Source of the DNA: Pseudomonas sp. MRSN 12121
GTDB lineage: Bacteria; Pseudomonadota; Gammaproteobacteria; Pseudomonadales; Pseudomonadaceae
Assembly: GCF_000931465.1 (NCBI RefSeq)
Contig: NZ_CP010892.1
Location: 3,681,388-3,745,387, forward strand
DNA length: 64,000 nt
Direction of reading: 5' to 3'
In this document: piece by piece, positions 45,066 to 53,750 of the stretch
Layout: every line of letters starts with the position of its first letter
How positions within the stretch are numbered: the first letter of the stretch is position 1
Made by a program: the position numbers and the translations under genes
The notes under the pieces: generated by a model
Database searches by the model: none
The model's input: only the letters and a program-made list of their open reading frames with translations
Told to the model about the DNA's origin: nothing

Positions 45066-45971
45066 ATGGAAATTCGGCATCTGCGCTACTTTCTAGCGGT
45101 GGCAGAGGAACTGCACTTTGCCCGAGCCGCAGAGCGCCTCCACATCGAGACATCGCCGCTGTCGCGCGCCATCAAAGAGCTTGAAGAGGAGTTGGGCGTA
45201 GCGCTATTTGCGAGAACCACTCGGAGCACCCGCTTGACTCGTGCAGGCAGACTCTTCTTTGAGAGCGTACCCCGTGTCTTCGCAGCTTTGCAGCAGGCGC
45301 GCGACAGTGTGAACGCCGCAGCCAATGGCTTTCATTGCCAGCTCCGTATTGCATTGTCTGATGGAATCACGCCATCGCGCCTGCCTGCGTTGTTGGCGCT
45401 CTGCCGGCAGGAAGAGCCGGAAGTGGAAGTTCGCTTCTTCGAAGTGCCTTTGTCACAGCAAATCAAGGGATTGTGTGGCGAACTGTACGATCTCGGCTTC
45501 GCTCAATCGGATGAAGTCGGCGAAGGCATCATCGCCGTGCCGGTGTGGAGTGACCCTCTGATGGTAGCTGTGCCCGCACGGCACCCCTTGCTATCCCACA
45601 AACAGATTCCCCTGGAAGAGCTGTTGCGGTATCCGCTGGTGCTCTGCGACGCGGTGGCGTGTGAGGGCCATGCTCGGCAAGTTGAACGGGTGCTACGTCG
45701 CGTGGACATTGAGCCTCTAATTGCCGAACGCGTGACTTCCAGCGATCTAATGATGGTCCTGGTTTCGGCGGGACTTGCACTAGGCCTCACAGGAGGTGCG
45801 CATATTACTGCCAGCAGGGAACAGGGTGTGGTCGCACGGCCGCTGACTGGAGGTTCGCCCATGCTCACGACCTATCTGCTACGACCGGCCAGCGAGCCGT
45901 CAGAAATACTGACTCGCTTCATGGAACGCGTTCATTCGATCAAATCTCCAGACGCCAAAAGTCGGCGGTAA
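45066..45971 (+). CDS. LysR-family regulator
   Basis: The 301-residue protein has an N-terminal winged helix (HLRYFLAVAEELHFARAAERLHIETSPLSRAIKELEEELG, residues about 5-44) and a C-terminal periplasmic-binding-like sensor. GAGGAA lies before the ATG at 45066, and a slightly longer in-frame start at 45048 is less likely. The next gene (eexN) follows on the same strand after 32 bases. No divergent gene on the left is an obvious target. LysR genes are common in this part of Tn4371-like elements. Confidence 0.88.
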   Translation: MEIRHLRYFLAVAEELHFARAAERLHIETSPLSRAIKELEEELGVALFARTTRSTRLTRAGRLFFESVPRVFAALQQARDSVNAAANGFHCQLRIALSDGITPSRLPALLALCRQEEPEVEVRFFEVPLSQQIKGLCGELYDLGFAQSDEVGEGIIAVPVWSDPLMVAVPARHPLLSHKQIPLEELLRYPLVLCDAVACEGHARQVERVLRRVDIEPLIAERVTSSDLMMVLVSAGLALGLTGGAHITASREQGVVARPLTGGSPMLTTYLLRPASEPSEILTRFMERVHSIKSPDAKSRR

Positions 45972-46003
45972 ACCATCACACAATCTCCCAAGGAAACTTA
46001 ACC

Positions 46004-46267
46004 ATGAAGAAGATTGCTCTCATATTGCTTTCCTCGACACTGGCAGCCTGCAGCCCATCCGGGAAACCAGATAAAGGCAACCTTCCGACGGTCGATGAAT
46101 TAGCGCTCAATCCTGAGCGGCTGAAAAAGTTGCGCCAGCAATGCAAGTTGGATCGTCCTATGCTGGGCGACCAACTATGTAACCGGGTTGCCGAGGCTAC
46201 GCGAAAGCGCTTTTACGAAGATGGCGATGTGCCCTACACCACACCTAAAGAGCCGCCGAAGTTCTAA
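46004..46267 (+). CDS. eexN: EexN-family lipoprotein (entry exclusion)
   Basis: The 87-residue protein has a signal with lipobox LAAC (Cys16), followed by LNPERLKKLRQQCKLDRPMLGDQLCNRVAEATRKRFY, the EexN/TrbK pattern with two Cys. It would block entry of a second similar element. It closely resembles the trb-located copy at 56954 (DPVRLKALRGQCAVDR). Its place among cargo genes, away from trb, is noteworthy. AAGGAAA lies before the ATG. Confidence 0.85.
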   Translation: MKKIALILLSSTLAACSPSGKPDKGNLPTVDELALNPERLKKLRQQCKLDRPMLGDQLCNRVAEATRKRFYEDGDVPYTTPKEPPKF

Positions 46268-46325
46268 GCTGGTGGTCACGCTGGAGTATGTATGCCGGAT
46301 ATGAAAAACTTGAAGGAGAATTGCA

Positions 46326-46643
46326 ATGGGCTGGATCTATCTTGTTTTGGCTGGATTGTTTGAAATCGGATGGCCGGTCGGGCTGAAAATGGCGCAAGAG
46401 CCAACATCGCGTTGGAGTGGGGTCGCAGTAGCCGTCTCTTTCATGACAATTAGCGGCGCCTTCCTATGGCTTGCTCAGCGTCAGATACCGATTGGGACTG
46501 CTTATGCGGTGTGGACGGGTATCGGAGCGGCGGGAACGTTCTTAGTCGGAATTCATTTCTATGGCGACCCAACCTCCCTGATGCGATACCTTGGCGTGGC
46601 GCTGATCATCCTGGGCGTTATCACGCTCAAGTTATCGAGTTGA
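46326..46643 (+). CDS. sugE: SMR transporter, SugE/Gdx guanidinium exporter type
   Basis: The 105-residue protein has four membrane helices. The first helix LVLAGLFEIGWPVGLKMAQ holds the essential Glu13, and WPVGLK is typical of the SugE/Gdx branch rather than EmrE. The known branch substrate is guanidinium, with some quaternary ammonium exporters. GAAGGAG lies before the ATG. I saw no guanidine riboswitch in the 58-bp gap before it. It is probably co-transcribed with eexN. Confidence 0.88.
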   Translation: MGWIYLVLAGLFEIGWPVGLKMAQEPTSRWSGVAVAVSFMTISGAFLWLAQRQIPIGTAYAVWTGIGAAGTFLVGIHFYGDPTSLMRYLGVALIILGVITLKLSS

Positions 46644-46895
46644 GTACTAGCTCCTTTGATAGCGTAGTCACTGGGACACCCTGCGACACAGACTGGATCG
46701 GGTTCTGGGAACTCGCACGGTCACCTCCTCCTAGTCGTTATATGTGGTGAGCTTGCCGCAGCCTCGGGAGAGTTCGAGCCAGTGCGCGTAAGGCGGTGGA
46801 GCAGCCATTCCGGGTGCTCCACCTTCAGCTCCTGCAAAGGTGGAGAAAGAGTGTGGGTTGGCTAGCATGGCGCGGCCAAGAATCACCAAACCCAT

Positions 46896-47485
46896 CTACC
46901 TGCCAGCGATCACGTGCTCGGCCATTCGCGGATCGTCGATGCCCCAACTCACTGCCACAGGTAGCCCAGTCTCGCGGCTCATGCGTTTGGCAAAGGGGCT
47001 GACGCGACGGCCGGCAACCAGCGGCTGGCCATTCGCTTCCTTGACATTAACCAGTCCGGCTCGGCCGTGGCAGGCCGCCGCGACCACCCTGCCGTCAGCC
47101 CAAGCGCCCGACAGCAGATTGACGAGCGCCCCGCTCCGGGTAAGTCCCACATGGTGCCATGGCCGCCGGGCAGGAACATCACCGCACCCCCTTCCGGGGC
47201 GATGCTGTCGATCTTCAGCGAGCCTTCGAGCTTGTCCATCGACACCTTGTCATCGAGGAAGCATTCCACGCTCGGCGGGTTCATGCCTTCGCTCGCTATG
47301 GAATGAGGATCCACCGGAATCTCGCCGCCGGCGATTGACGCAATATCCACATTGGCACCTGCATCGACCAAGGCGTAGTACGGGGTGGACTGTTCCTCGA
47401 ACCACACGCCGGTCAGGCGCGGGTCGTCGCCCATCGTTGCCTGCGAAGTCAAAACCAGCAGAATCTCGAGGGGAGTTCCCATCAT
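46896..47485 (-). pseudogene. PfpI/DJ-1-family amidotransferase-like protein, frameshifted
   Basis: Frame one (47485 leftwards) reads MMGTPLEILLVLTSQATMG, then APEGGAVMFLPGGHGTMWDLP, a DJ-1/PfpI start up to the nucleophile elbow region. Past about 47140 it continues with unrelated residues to 46979. The proper continuation, LSGAWADGRVVAAACHGRAGLVNVKEANGQPLVAGRRVSPF with the nucleophile Cys in AACHG, is in another frame ending at 46896. One indel near 47120-47150 explains this. The C-terminus is also shorter than the usual about 225 residues. The gene is probably inactive. Confidence 0.75.
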
Positions 47486-47529
47486 GGTTTTCTCAGTTCA
47501 GACGCTTGGGATCAAGCGGCCAGCGACCA

Positions 47530-48060
47530 TTACGCCTGCTTGGCTTTGCGCGCTGTCTCGACCAAGCTGTCGAGCCAGTCCTGATGGCCGTTGATCATCG
47601 GGTTGGGTTTGGCGTTGTGCAGCTCCTCGGCCGGCTTGCCCTTCTGCGTTTCCTGCGTGAGGATGCGCACGCGCCCGCCGTCCAGGTTCTCGACCAGCCA
47701 GGCGTGATGCACATCCAGGCGCGTATCTGTGCCTTCCTCGCCGGACCAGCCGTGCCAGGCCACGCGGCCGGGTTGCCCATCCGCAGGTGCCACGTACTCG
47801 TTGCACTGCCCCTCTACCGGGAAGCCGAAGGTCTCGAAATAAAATCGATCGCCGTCGGCCAGTACCGGGCCTTTGCCGCCATGAAAGCGCACGTTAGCCG
47901 AGTTGGCGTAGTAGCTTGGCCACAGCGATGGTGTGACGAGTAGCGGCCATACGTCGGCCGCGCTCAAGCCGGCGGCGATGATCTCATTAGAGGCGAAATT
48001 CTCAGTAAAGCCCGGCGTGTAGCCTTCGGGCCAGAGGATGGCGTTCTGTTGCTTGCTCAT
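47530..48060 (-). CDS. SRPBCC/START-like domain protein
   Basis: The 176-residue protein has the polyketide-cyclase/SRPBCC helix-grip pattern: LSAADVWPLLVTPSLWPSYYANSANVRF near residues 33-60, YFETFGFPVEGQCNEYVAP and VHHAWLVENLDGGRVRILTQET. It probably binds a small hydrophobic ligand. It lies 44 bases before the PfpI remnant in the same direction and may have formed an operon with it. Confidence 0.85.
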   Translation of the reverse strand: MSKQQNAILWPEGYTPGFTENFASNEIIAAGLSAADVWPLLVTPSLWPSYYANSANVRFHGGKGPVLADGDRFYFETFGFPVEGQCNEYVAPADGQPGRVAWHGWSGEEGTDTRLDVHHAWLVENLDGGRVRILTQETQKGKPAEELHNAKPNPMINGHQDWLDSLVETARKAKQA

Positions 48061-48340
48061 ATCGAAGCTCCTTCACAAAATGTCAATGACGCAACAGGGG
48101 TGGCTGCGTCATTCAAGTGGTCATAGAGCAATCATGAGCCTCCCTGTGAAATAAGTGAAATCCTAATTTTTTATTTTTGAAATCATATAATTTGATATCA
48201 GCGTCTAGGTTCTGCCATCCGCCGACAAGGCTATCTCGCAGCGGTGCTACGAAAGGGTCCGTCTCCAATTGAGCCGGCTGATTGCATATTTGTAGTGCGA
48301 GGCAGAGTTGTGCTGAGCATGACGATGAGAGCCATCTTGC
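48061..48340. other. Intergenic region between SRPBCC and LysR genes
   Basis: This 280-bp region is AT-rich around 48160-48200 (TTTTTATTTTTGAAATCATA) and is a likely promoter for the SRPBCC/PfpI pair. It may be the target of the LysR protein, although the two genes face the same way. No gene was seen. Confidence 0.4.
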
Positions 48341-49246
48341 CTACTTGTTGTTAGCACAGGAAGTGAACAGCAGTGCTCGTATCCAGCGATGTGCTGGATC
48401 GTGATGGGTGCGTTCGTGCCAAGCAGCCGTCTTGGTGAACCCCGGTATCTTCATCGGCGGCAGGGAGATAGCCAGCTTGTCCATACCGGCGACCAAGCGG
48501 CTCGGCAAGATCGCGACCATGTCACTGGCACGCAGGATGTCTGGCAAGATCAGAAAGCTCTTGACCGACAGTGTGACGCTTCGTTGTTTGCCCAACTGTT
48601 CTAGCGCATCGTCGGTGACGCCGCGGAAACCTCCACCATCGTAGGAAACAAGCGCATGGTCGAGAGCACAGAACTGCTTAACTGTCAGCTTGCGCCCCAT
48701 AGCCGCTGGATGGTCTTCCCGCAGGACACACACGTAGTGCTCCTTGAATAGCTCTCGGGCATGCAGATTTGGCGGAGTGATCTCTGGCGTCAGGAGGGCT
48801 AGATCGATTTGACCGCGCTCAAGCTGGTTCTGTAGCAGTCCGCTCTCGACTGGCACTAATGAGACTCGAACGCGCGGTGCGTGCTGTTTGAGTGCCGATA
48901 GAAATGGGACAGCAATGGCACGCAGCGCATAGTCCGTCGCGGCGATGGAGAAGGTCAGTTGTGCGGTGGCCGGGTCGAAAGAAGGTGGCTGGAGCAGCGC
49001 GTCGATTTCCGCTAGCACCTGTTTGACAGATATCCCTATGTCTAGCGCCCGCTGCGTCGGAACGATGCCCCGCTGCGCACGCGCGAACAGCGGGTCGCCG
49101 AAGCTTTCACGCAGCCGCGCAAGCATGCCGCTCAAGGCCGGTTGGGTTAGTCCAAGACGTGCTGCCGCCCGTGTCACGTTGCGTTCGTCCAACAATACGT
49201 CCAGCGCCTTGAGTAAGTTGAGATCCATGCTCTTGATATCTTTCAT
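48341..49246 (-). CDS. LysR-family regulator
   Basis: The 301-residue protein has an N-terminal HTH (DLNLLKALDVLLDERNVTRAAARLGLTQPALSGMLARLRESFGDPLF, NodD/NahR-like subgroup) and a sensor domain (LTFSIAATDYALRAIAVPFL). It is transcribed towards the SRPBCC and PfpI genes and most likely controls them. It is the last cargo gene before traG. Confidence 0.88.
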   Translation of the reverse strand: MKDIKSMDLNLLKALDVLLDERNVTRAAARLGLTQPALSGMLARLRESFGDPLFARAQRGIVPTQRALDIGISVKQVLAEIDALLQPPSFDPATAQLTFSIAATDYALRAIAVPFLSALKQHAPRVRVSLVPVESGLLQNQLERGQIDLALLTPEITPPNLHARELFKEHYVCVLREDHPAAMGRKLTVKQFCALDHALVSYDGGGFRGVTDDALEQLGKQRSVTLSVKSFLILPDILRASDMVAILPSRLVAGMDKLAISLPPMKIPGFTKTAAWHERTHHDPAHRWIRALLFTSCANNK

Positions 49247-49552
49247 TCTTATCCAGATTTCAATAAATAATTCTTTCCCATGATATCTAGATTCTGCTCA
49301 TGAGGGGAGCGAGACCCAGCGAGAATTTTTTTCTGGGCAACCTCTTGGAAACTCCAAATGCGCCATAGGGTGCTTTAGTTTGCGGCGTTTGTCTTCGACT
49401 CGCCCCGCCGCTCATTCTTTCTTTTCCCTCGACCGTTGTGCTCAAAACGGTCTTTGACGGGCACCCACGCGGCACCGATCCTCGCTCTATGCGGCACGTT
49501 CCTGTGCCGCTTTTGAACGAGGAATCAGTGCAGGGAAATCGGAGGCCAGTCA
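49247..49552. promoter_or_regulatory. Leader region of the traG-trb operon
   Basis: This 306-bp region between the divergent lysR and traG genes contains a terminator-like hairpin at 49491-49514 (GCGGCAC / GTGCCGC, then TTTT), 38 bases before the traG ATG, with CGGAGG at the ribosome site. The promoter itself was not placed. Confidence 0.5.
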
Positions 49553-51550
49553 ATGCAAGCTCAGGGCGTACTGTTCGGGCAGATCGCCGCCGTATTCGGC
49601 ATCGTGATCGCCGGCGTGTGGGGTGCAACGCAATGGACAGCCGCCGCCCTGGGCTATCAACTACGCCTTGGCTCGCCATGGTTCGACTTCTTTGGAACCC
49701 CGGTCTATCACCCTTGGCGGCTGTTCGAGTGGTGGTTCTTCTTTGATGCCTACGCGCCGCACGTCTTCGATATCGGCGGGGCCATCGCGGGTGGAAGTGG
49801 TCTGGTGGCCGTGGTGGTCGCCATCGCCATGTCGGTGTGGCGCTCGCGGCAAGCGCGCCTTGTCACCACCTACGGTTCGGCACGCTGGGCCGATGCGGAA
49901 GACATACGCAAAGCTGGGCTGATCCAGCCCGACGGGGTTTTCCTCGGGCTGCATCGCGGCCAGTACCTCCGCCATGAAGGCCCGGAACACGTCCTGACCT
50001 TCGCACCAACGCGCTCGGGCAAGGGTGTGGGCCTGGTCGTTCCCACCTTGTTGAGTTGGCCCGCATCCGTCGTCGTTCACGACATCAAAGGCGAGAACTG
50101 GACGCTCACCGCAGGCTGGCGTTCGCGGTTTAGCCACTGCCTCCTGTTCAACCCCACGGATGCGCAGTCGGCAGCCTACAACCCGCTGCTGGAAGTGAGG
50201 CGCGGCGCGCACGAAGTGCGCGACGTGCAGAACGTGGCCGACATTCTTGTCGATCCCGATGGCGCACTCGAACGCCGGAACCATTGGGAAAAGACCAGTC
50301 ACGCGCTGTTGGTCGGCGCCATCCTGCATGTGCTGTACGCAGGCGAGGACAAGACGCTGCGCGGCGTCGCCAACTTCCTCAGCGACCCGGCGTGTCCGTT
50401 CGAGCTGACGCTGCACCGGATGATGACGACGAAGCACCTGGGCGATGCGCCTCACCCGGTTGTCGCATCCGCTGCCCGCGAAGTGCTTAACAAGTCGGAC
50501 AACGAGCGATCGGGCGTGCTCTCCACCGCCATGTCGTTTCTCGGCCTGTACCGCGACCCGACCGTGGCCGAAGTCACATCGCGCTGCGATTGGCGCATCG
50601 CCGACCTGATTTCCGCCGAGCACCCGGTATCGCTCTATCTGGTGGTGCCGCCCTCCGACATAAGCCGCACCAAGCCGCTGATCCGGCTCATCTTGAACCA
50701 GATCGGGCGGCGGCTGACCGAATCGCTCGACGGCAGCGATGGCATCGCGCGCCGGCACAAGCTGCTGCTGATGCTGGACGAGTTTCCGGCGCTGGGCCGC
50801 CTCGATTTTTTCGAGTCCGCGCTTGCCTTCATGGCCGGGTACGGCATCCGCAGCTTTCTCATCGCTCAAAGCCTGAACCAGATCGACAAGGCGTATGGGC
50901 AGAACCATTCCATCCTCGACAACTGCCATGTCCGGGTGACTTTCGCCACCAACGACGAAAGGACGGCGAAAAGGATTTCAGAAACCCTCGGCACCGCCAC
51001 CGAGCTTCGCGCGCAGCGCAACTACGCCGGCCACCGGCTCGCTCCGTGGCTGGGGCACCTGATGGTGTCGCGTCAGGAAACTGCACGGCCGCTGTTGACG
51101 CCCGGCGAGGTGATGCAGCTTCCACCTGATGACGCCGTGGTCATGGTGTCCAGCGTCGCCCCGATCCGCGCGAAGAAGCTGCGCTACTACGCCGACGCCA
51201 ATTTCAAGAATCGCGTCCTGCCACCGCCCGCGCTCGTAGCCGGGAGGTACGCCGACGCGCCGCCAGCCCGCCCCGACGACTGGAGCGGCTTGGCGATCCC
51301 GGCCGTACCTGCGGCGCCGGCCTCGGCATCCGCCGATGGCCTGGGCGGCACCGATGACGGCGGCCCACGCCGCCAGCCCGAACTCTCCGAAACCGTCGCC
51401 TACGACCCCGAGCCGGACGCACATGCGAACGACCTGGCGCTGCTCGATGACGACGACCTGGCGCTGCCGCTTCCCGGCCAGCTCGACCCGGCCATGCAGC
51501 GCACGGCCCGGCTGGCTTCCCTCGACCCCAACGACGGAATCGACCTATGA
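49553..51550 (+). CDS. traG: Type IV coupling protein TraG (VirD4)
   Basis: The 665-residue protein has N-terminal membrane segments within the first about 100 residues. It then has Walker A FAPTRSGKGVGLV (about residues 150-162), VVHDIKGENW, Walker B LLMLDEFPALGRL (about 405-417) and FLIAQSLNQI. It couples the relaxosome to the mating channel. The C-terminal about 90 residues are Pro/Asp-rich and likely disordered. It is the first gene of the second transfer block, and the next gene overlaps its stop. Confidence 0.95.
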   Translation: MQAQGVLFGQIAAVFGIVIAGVWGATQWTAAALGYQLRLGSPWFDFFGTPVYHPWRLFEWWFFFDAYAPHVFDIGGAIAGGSGLVAVVVAIAMSVWRSRQARLVTTYGSARWADAEDIRKAGLIQPDGVFLGLHRGQYLRHEGPEHVLTFAPTRSGKGVGLVVPTLLSWPASVVVHDIKGENWTLTAGWRSRFSHCLLFNPTDAQSAAYNPLLEVRRGAHEVRDVQNVADILVDPDGALERRNHWEKTSHALLVGAILHVLYAGEDKTLRGVANFLSDPACPFELTLHRMMTTKHLGDAPHPVVASAAREVLNKSDNERSGVLSTAMSFLGLYRDPTVAEVTSRCDWRIADLISAEHPVSLYLVVPPSDISRTKPLIRLILNQIGRRLTESLDGSDGIARRHKLLLMLDEFPALGRLDFFESALAFMAGYGIRSFLIAQSLNQIDKAYGQNHSILDNCHVRVTFATNDERTAKRISETLGTATELRAQRNYAGHRLAPWLGHLMVSRQETARPLLTPGEVMQLPPDDAVVMVSSVAPIRAKKLRYYADANFKNRVLPPPALVAGRYADAPPARPDDWSGLAIPAVPAAPASASADGLGGTDDGGPRRQPELSETVAYDPEPDAHANDLALLDDDDLALPLPGQLDPAMQRTARLASLDPNDGIDL

Positions 51551-52023
51551 GCCAATACCGCCTCAATCTTTTCATCCAGCCCGAGCACGCCCAGCGCCTG
51601 GACGAACTGGCCGCCAAGAAAGGCGTGTCCAAGTCGTCCATCGTCGCAGCGGCCTTGGCGTCCTGGCTGTCGCCCGATGCTGGCGACCAGCGCGAGGCCG
51701 CCATTGCCAAGCGGTTGGATCGACTGTCGCGGCAGACCGAACGCCTGGAGCGCGACCAGAACATCCAGATCGAAACGCTGGCGCTGTTCATCCGCTACTT
51801 CCTGACCGTCAGCACGCCGGTGCCCGAAGCCCATCAGGATGCGGCACGCGCCCAGGGCAAGGTGCGCTTCGAGCAGTTCGTCGAACAGTTGGGTCGCCAC
51901 CTTCTGCGTGGCCGCAGTCTGGTGCGCGACGTGGTGGAGGAACTGCACCCCGATCCGATGCAGATGGATGACGCAGCAGCGATGGCCTCCGCCCATGAAC
52001 GAACTGCGGAGCGTGCGTCATGA
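51547..52023 (+). CDS. CopG-type ribbon-helix-helix protein
   Basis: The 158-residue protein has an N-terminal RHH motif (RLNLFIQPEHAQRLDELAAKKGVSKSSIVAAALASWL, residues about 4-38) and then a coiled coil (IAKRLDRLSRQTERLERDQNIQIE). It overlaps both traG and trbB by ATGA. It probably represses its own transfer operon or helps the relaxosome. The same gene lies between traG and trbB in related elements. Confidence 0.85.
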   Translation: MSQYRLNLFIQPEHAQRLDELAAKKGVSKSSIVAAALASWLSPDAGDQREAAIAKRLDRLSRQTERLERDQNIQIETLALFIRYFLTVSTPVPEAHQDAARAQGKVRFEQFVEQLGRHLLRGRSLVRDVVEELHPDPMQMDDAAAMASAHERTAERAS

Positions 52024-53099
52024 GTGCCGTTCCACAGATCCAGCCCGAACCTCGCTCATCCGCAGCAGCGTCCCAGGATCGCCGCATCCAGATGCTGCGC
52101 ACTGCAATGGGGCCGCTGATCGCCGCTGCGCTCGAAGACCCGGATGTGGTGGAAATCATGCTCAACCCCGATCGCACCCTGTGGGTGGATCGGCTGTCGT
52201 CGGGTCGCTCGCCGCTGGGCGTGGAGATGCCCGAGGCCGATGGTGAACGCATCATCCGCCTGGTCGCCGCGCATGTCGGCGCGGAGGTGCATCGCGGCCA
52301 GCCGCTCTTGACCGCCGAGTTGCCGGAAACCGGCGAGCGTTTCGAGGGCATCCTGCCTCCGGCCGCCCCGGGGCCAGCCTTCGCGCTACGCAAGCGGGCC
52401 GTGAGCATCATCGGCCTGGATCGCTACGTGGCCGACGGCATCCTGACCGCCGGGCAGGCCGAGTTCCTGCGCCGCGCCGTGCGCGAGCGGCAGAACATCC
52501 TAATCGCCGGCGGCACCAGCACCGGCAAGACCACGCTGGCGAACGCGCTGCTGGCCGAGATCGCCGCCACAGGCGACCGCGTGCTGGTGCTCGAAGACAC
52601 CATCGAGCTGCAATGCGCGGCCCGCGACCATGTGCCGCTGCGCACCCGCGCCGGCGTCGTCACCATGACCGAGCTGGTGCGGGCCACGATGCGCCTGCGG
52701 CCTGACCGCGTGATCGTCGGCGAGGTGCGCGGCGGCGAAGCCCTCGACCTCATCAAAGTGTGGGGCACCGGCCACCCCGGCGGCATTGCGACCATCCATG
52801 CCGGCTCCGCGCTGGGCGCGTTGCTGCGCCTCGAACAGTTGATTCTCGAAGTCGCTGTGAATCCGCCGCGGGCGCTGATCGCCGAGGCGGTCAACGTCGT
52901 CATCAACATCGCCGGACGCGGCCGCAAGCGCCACGTCGAAACCATCGCCCGTGTCGTCGGCTTCGACGGCACCGGCTATCGCCTGGCGGACGCACTGGAA
53001 ACGCCGTTTCCCGAGCTGACGCCGGTTCCTCTCGCAGCCGACGCCGCTGCACATTCCCGTCCCCCAACCAACTTGGAGAACTGCCATGACGCACGTTGA
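52020..53099 (+). CDS. trbB: Conjugal transfer ATPase TrbB (VirB11)
   Basis: The 359-residue secretion ATPase has Walker A AGGTSTGKTTLANALL (about residues 162-177), an Asp box VLVLEDTIEL, Walker B RPDRVIVGEVRGGEALDL and the His box GTGHPGGIATIHAGSA. It is a soluble hexamer at the inner membrane that energises pilus assembly. Its end overlaps trbC by 14 bases. Confidence 0.95.
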   Translation: MSAVPQIQPEPRSSAAASQDRRIQMLRTAMGPLIAAALEDPDVVEIMLNPDRTLWVDRLSSGRSPLGVEMPEADGERIIRLVAAHVGAEVHRGQPLLTAELPETGERFEGILPPAAPGPAFALRKRAVSIIGLDRYVADGILTAGQAEFLRRAVRERQNILIAGGTSTGKTTLANALLAEIAATGDRVLVLEDTIELQCAARDHVPLRTRAGVVTMTELVRATMRLRPDRVIVGEVRGGEALDLIKVWGTGHPGGIATIHAGSALGALLRLEQLILEVAVNPPRALIAEAVNVVINIAGRGRKRHVETIARVVGFDGTGYRLADALETPFPELTPVPLAADAAAHSRPPTNLENCHDAR

Positions 53100-53472
53100 T
53101 TCTTTCCGCTTTTCCGTAAATCCGCTTCCTCGCCTGTCCGGCCTGGCGCGGCTGCGCAGCCTCACCCGCCCTGCGAGGCAGGGGCTGCTGCTGGCCGCGC
53201 TGCTGCTGTTGCTGGCCGGAACGGCGCAAGCCGCCGGTTCCTCGATGCCGTGGGAGGGGCCCTTGCAGTCGATTCTGGAGTCGATCCAGGGGCCGGTGGC
53301 ACGCATCGTCGCGGTCATCATCATCATCGCCACGGGCCTGGCGCTGGCCTTCGGCGACACCAGCGGCGGCTTTCGCAAGCTGATCCAGATCGTGTTCGGG
53401 TTGAGCATCGCGTTCGCCGCTTCCTCGTTCTTCCTGTCGTTCTTCTCGTTCTCCGGCGGGGCCGTCGTATGA
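53086..53472 (+). CDS. trbC: Pilin TrbC (VirB2)
   Basis: The 128-residue prepilin has a long N-terminal signal (LTRPARQGLLLAALLLLLAGTAQAAGS, cleavage after AQA) and two hydrophobic helices (GPVARIVAVIIIIATGLALAF and IVFGLSIAFAASSFFLSFFSF). It is probably matured by signal peptidase and TraF. Confidence 0.9.
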   Translation: MTHVDSFRFSVNPLPRLSGLARLRSLTRPARQGLLLAALLLLLAGTAQAAGSSMPWEGPLQSILESIQGPVARIVAVIIIIATGLALAFGDTSGGFRKLIQIVFGLSIAFAASSFFLSFFSFSGGAVV

Positions 53473-53738
53473 GTACGGCCAGCGACCTTCCAGGCTTCGA
53501 GGTGCCGCTGCATCGCTCGCTGACCGAGCCAATCCTGCTGGGCGGCGCGCCGCGCACCGTGGCAATTGCCAACGGCACGCTGGCCGCCGCCGTCGGGCTG
53601 GGCCTGCAACTGTGGATTCCCGGCGTGGTGCTCTGGATCGTCGGCCACTCGCTGGCCGTATGGGGTGCGCGCGTCGATCCGCAGTTCATGCAGGTCTTCG
53701 CGCGGCATATCAAACACCGCCCGCTTCTGGACGTGTGA
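53469..53738 (+). CDS. trbD: Conjugal transfer protein TrbD (VirB3)
   Basis: The 89-residue protein has the VirB3/TrbD pattern: GFEVPLHRSLTEPILLGGAPR, then one long hydrophobic helix region (IANGTLAAAVGLGLQLWIPGVVLWIVGHSLAVW). It is an inner-membrane channel component. The ATG at 53469 overlaps the trbC stop. Confidence 0.9.
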   Translation: MSTASDLPGFEVPLHRSLTEPILLGGAPRTVAIANGTLAAAVGLGLQLWIPGVVLWIVGHSLAVWGARVDPQFMQVFARHIKHRPLLDV

Positions 53739-53750
53739 GGGGAGGACGCC

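Noticed and set aside
46268..46325. Guanidine riboswitch before sugE
   Set aside because: The gap is 58 bp with no recognisable ykkC-type structure. Transcription probably comes from the upstream eexN unit.
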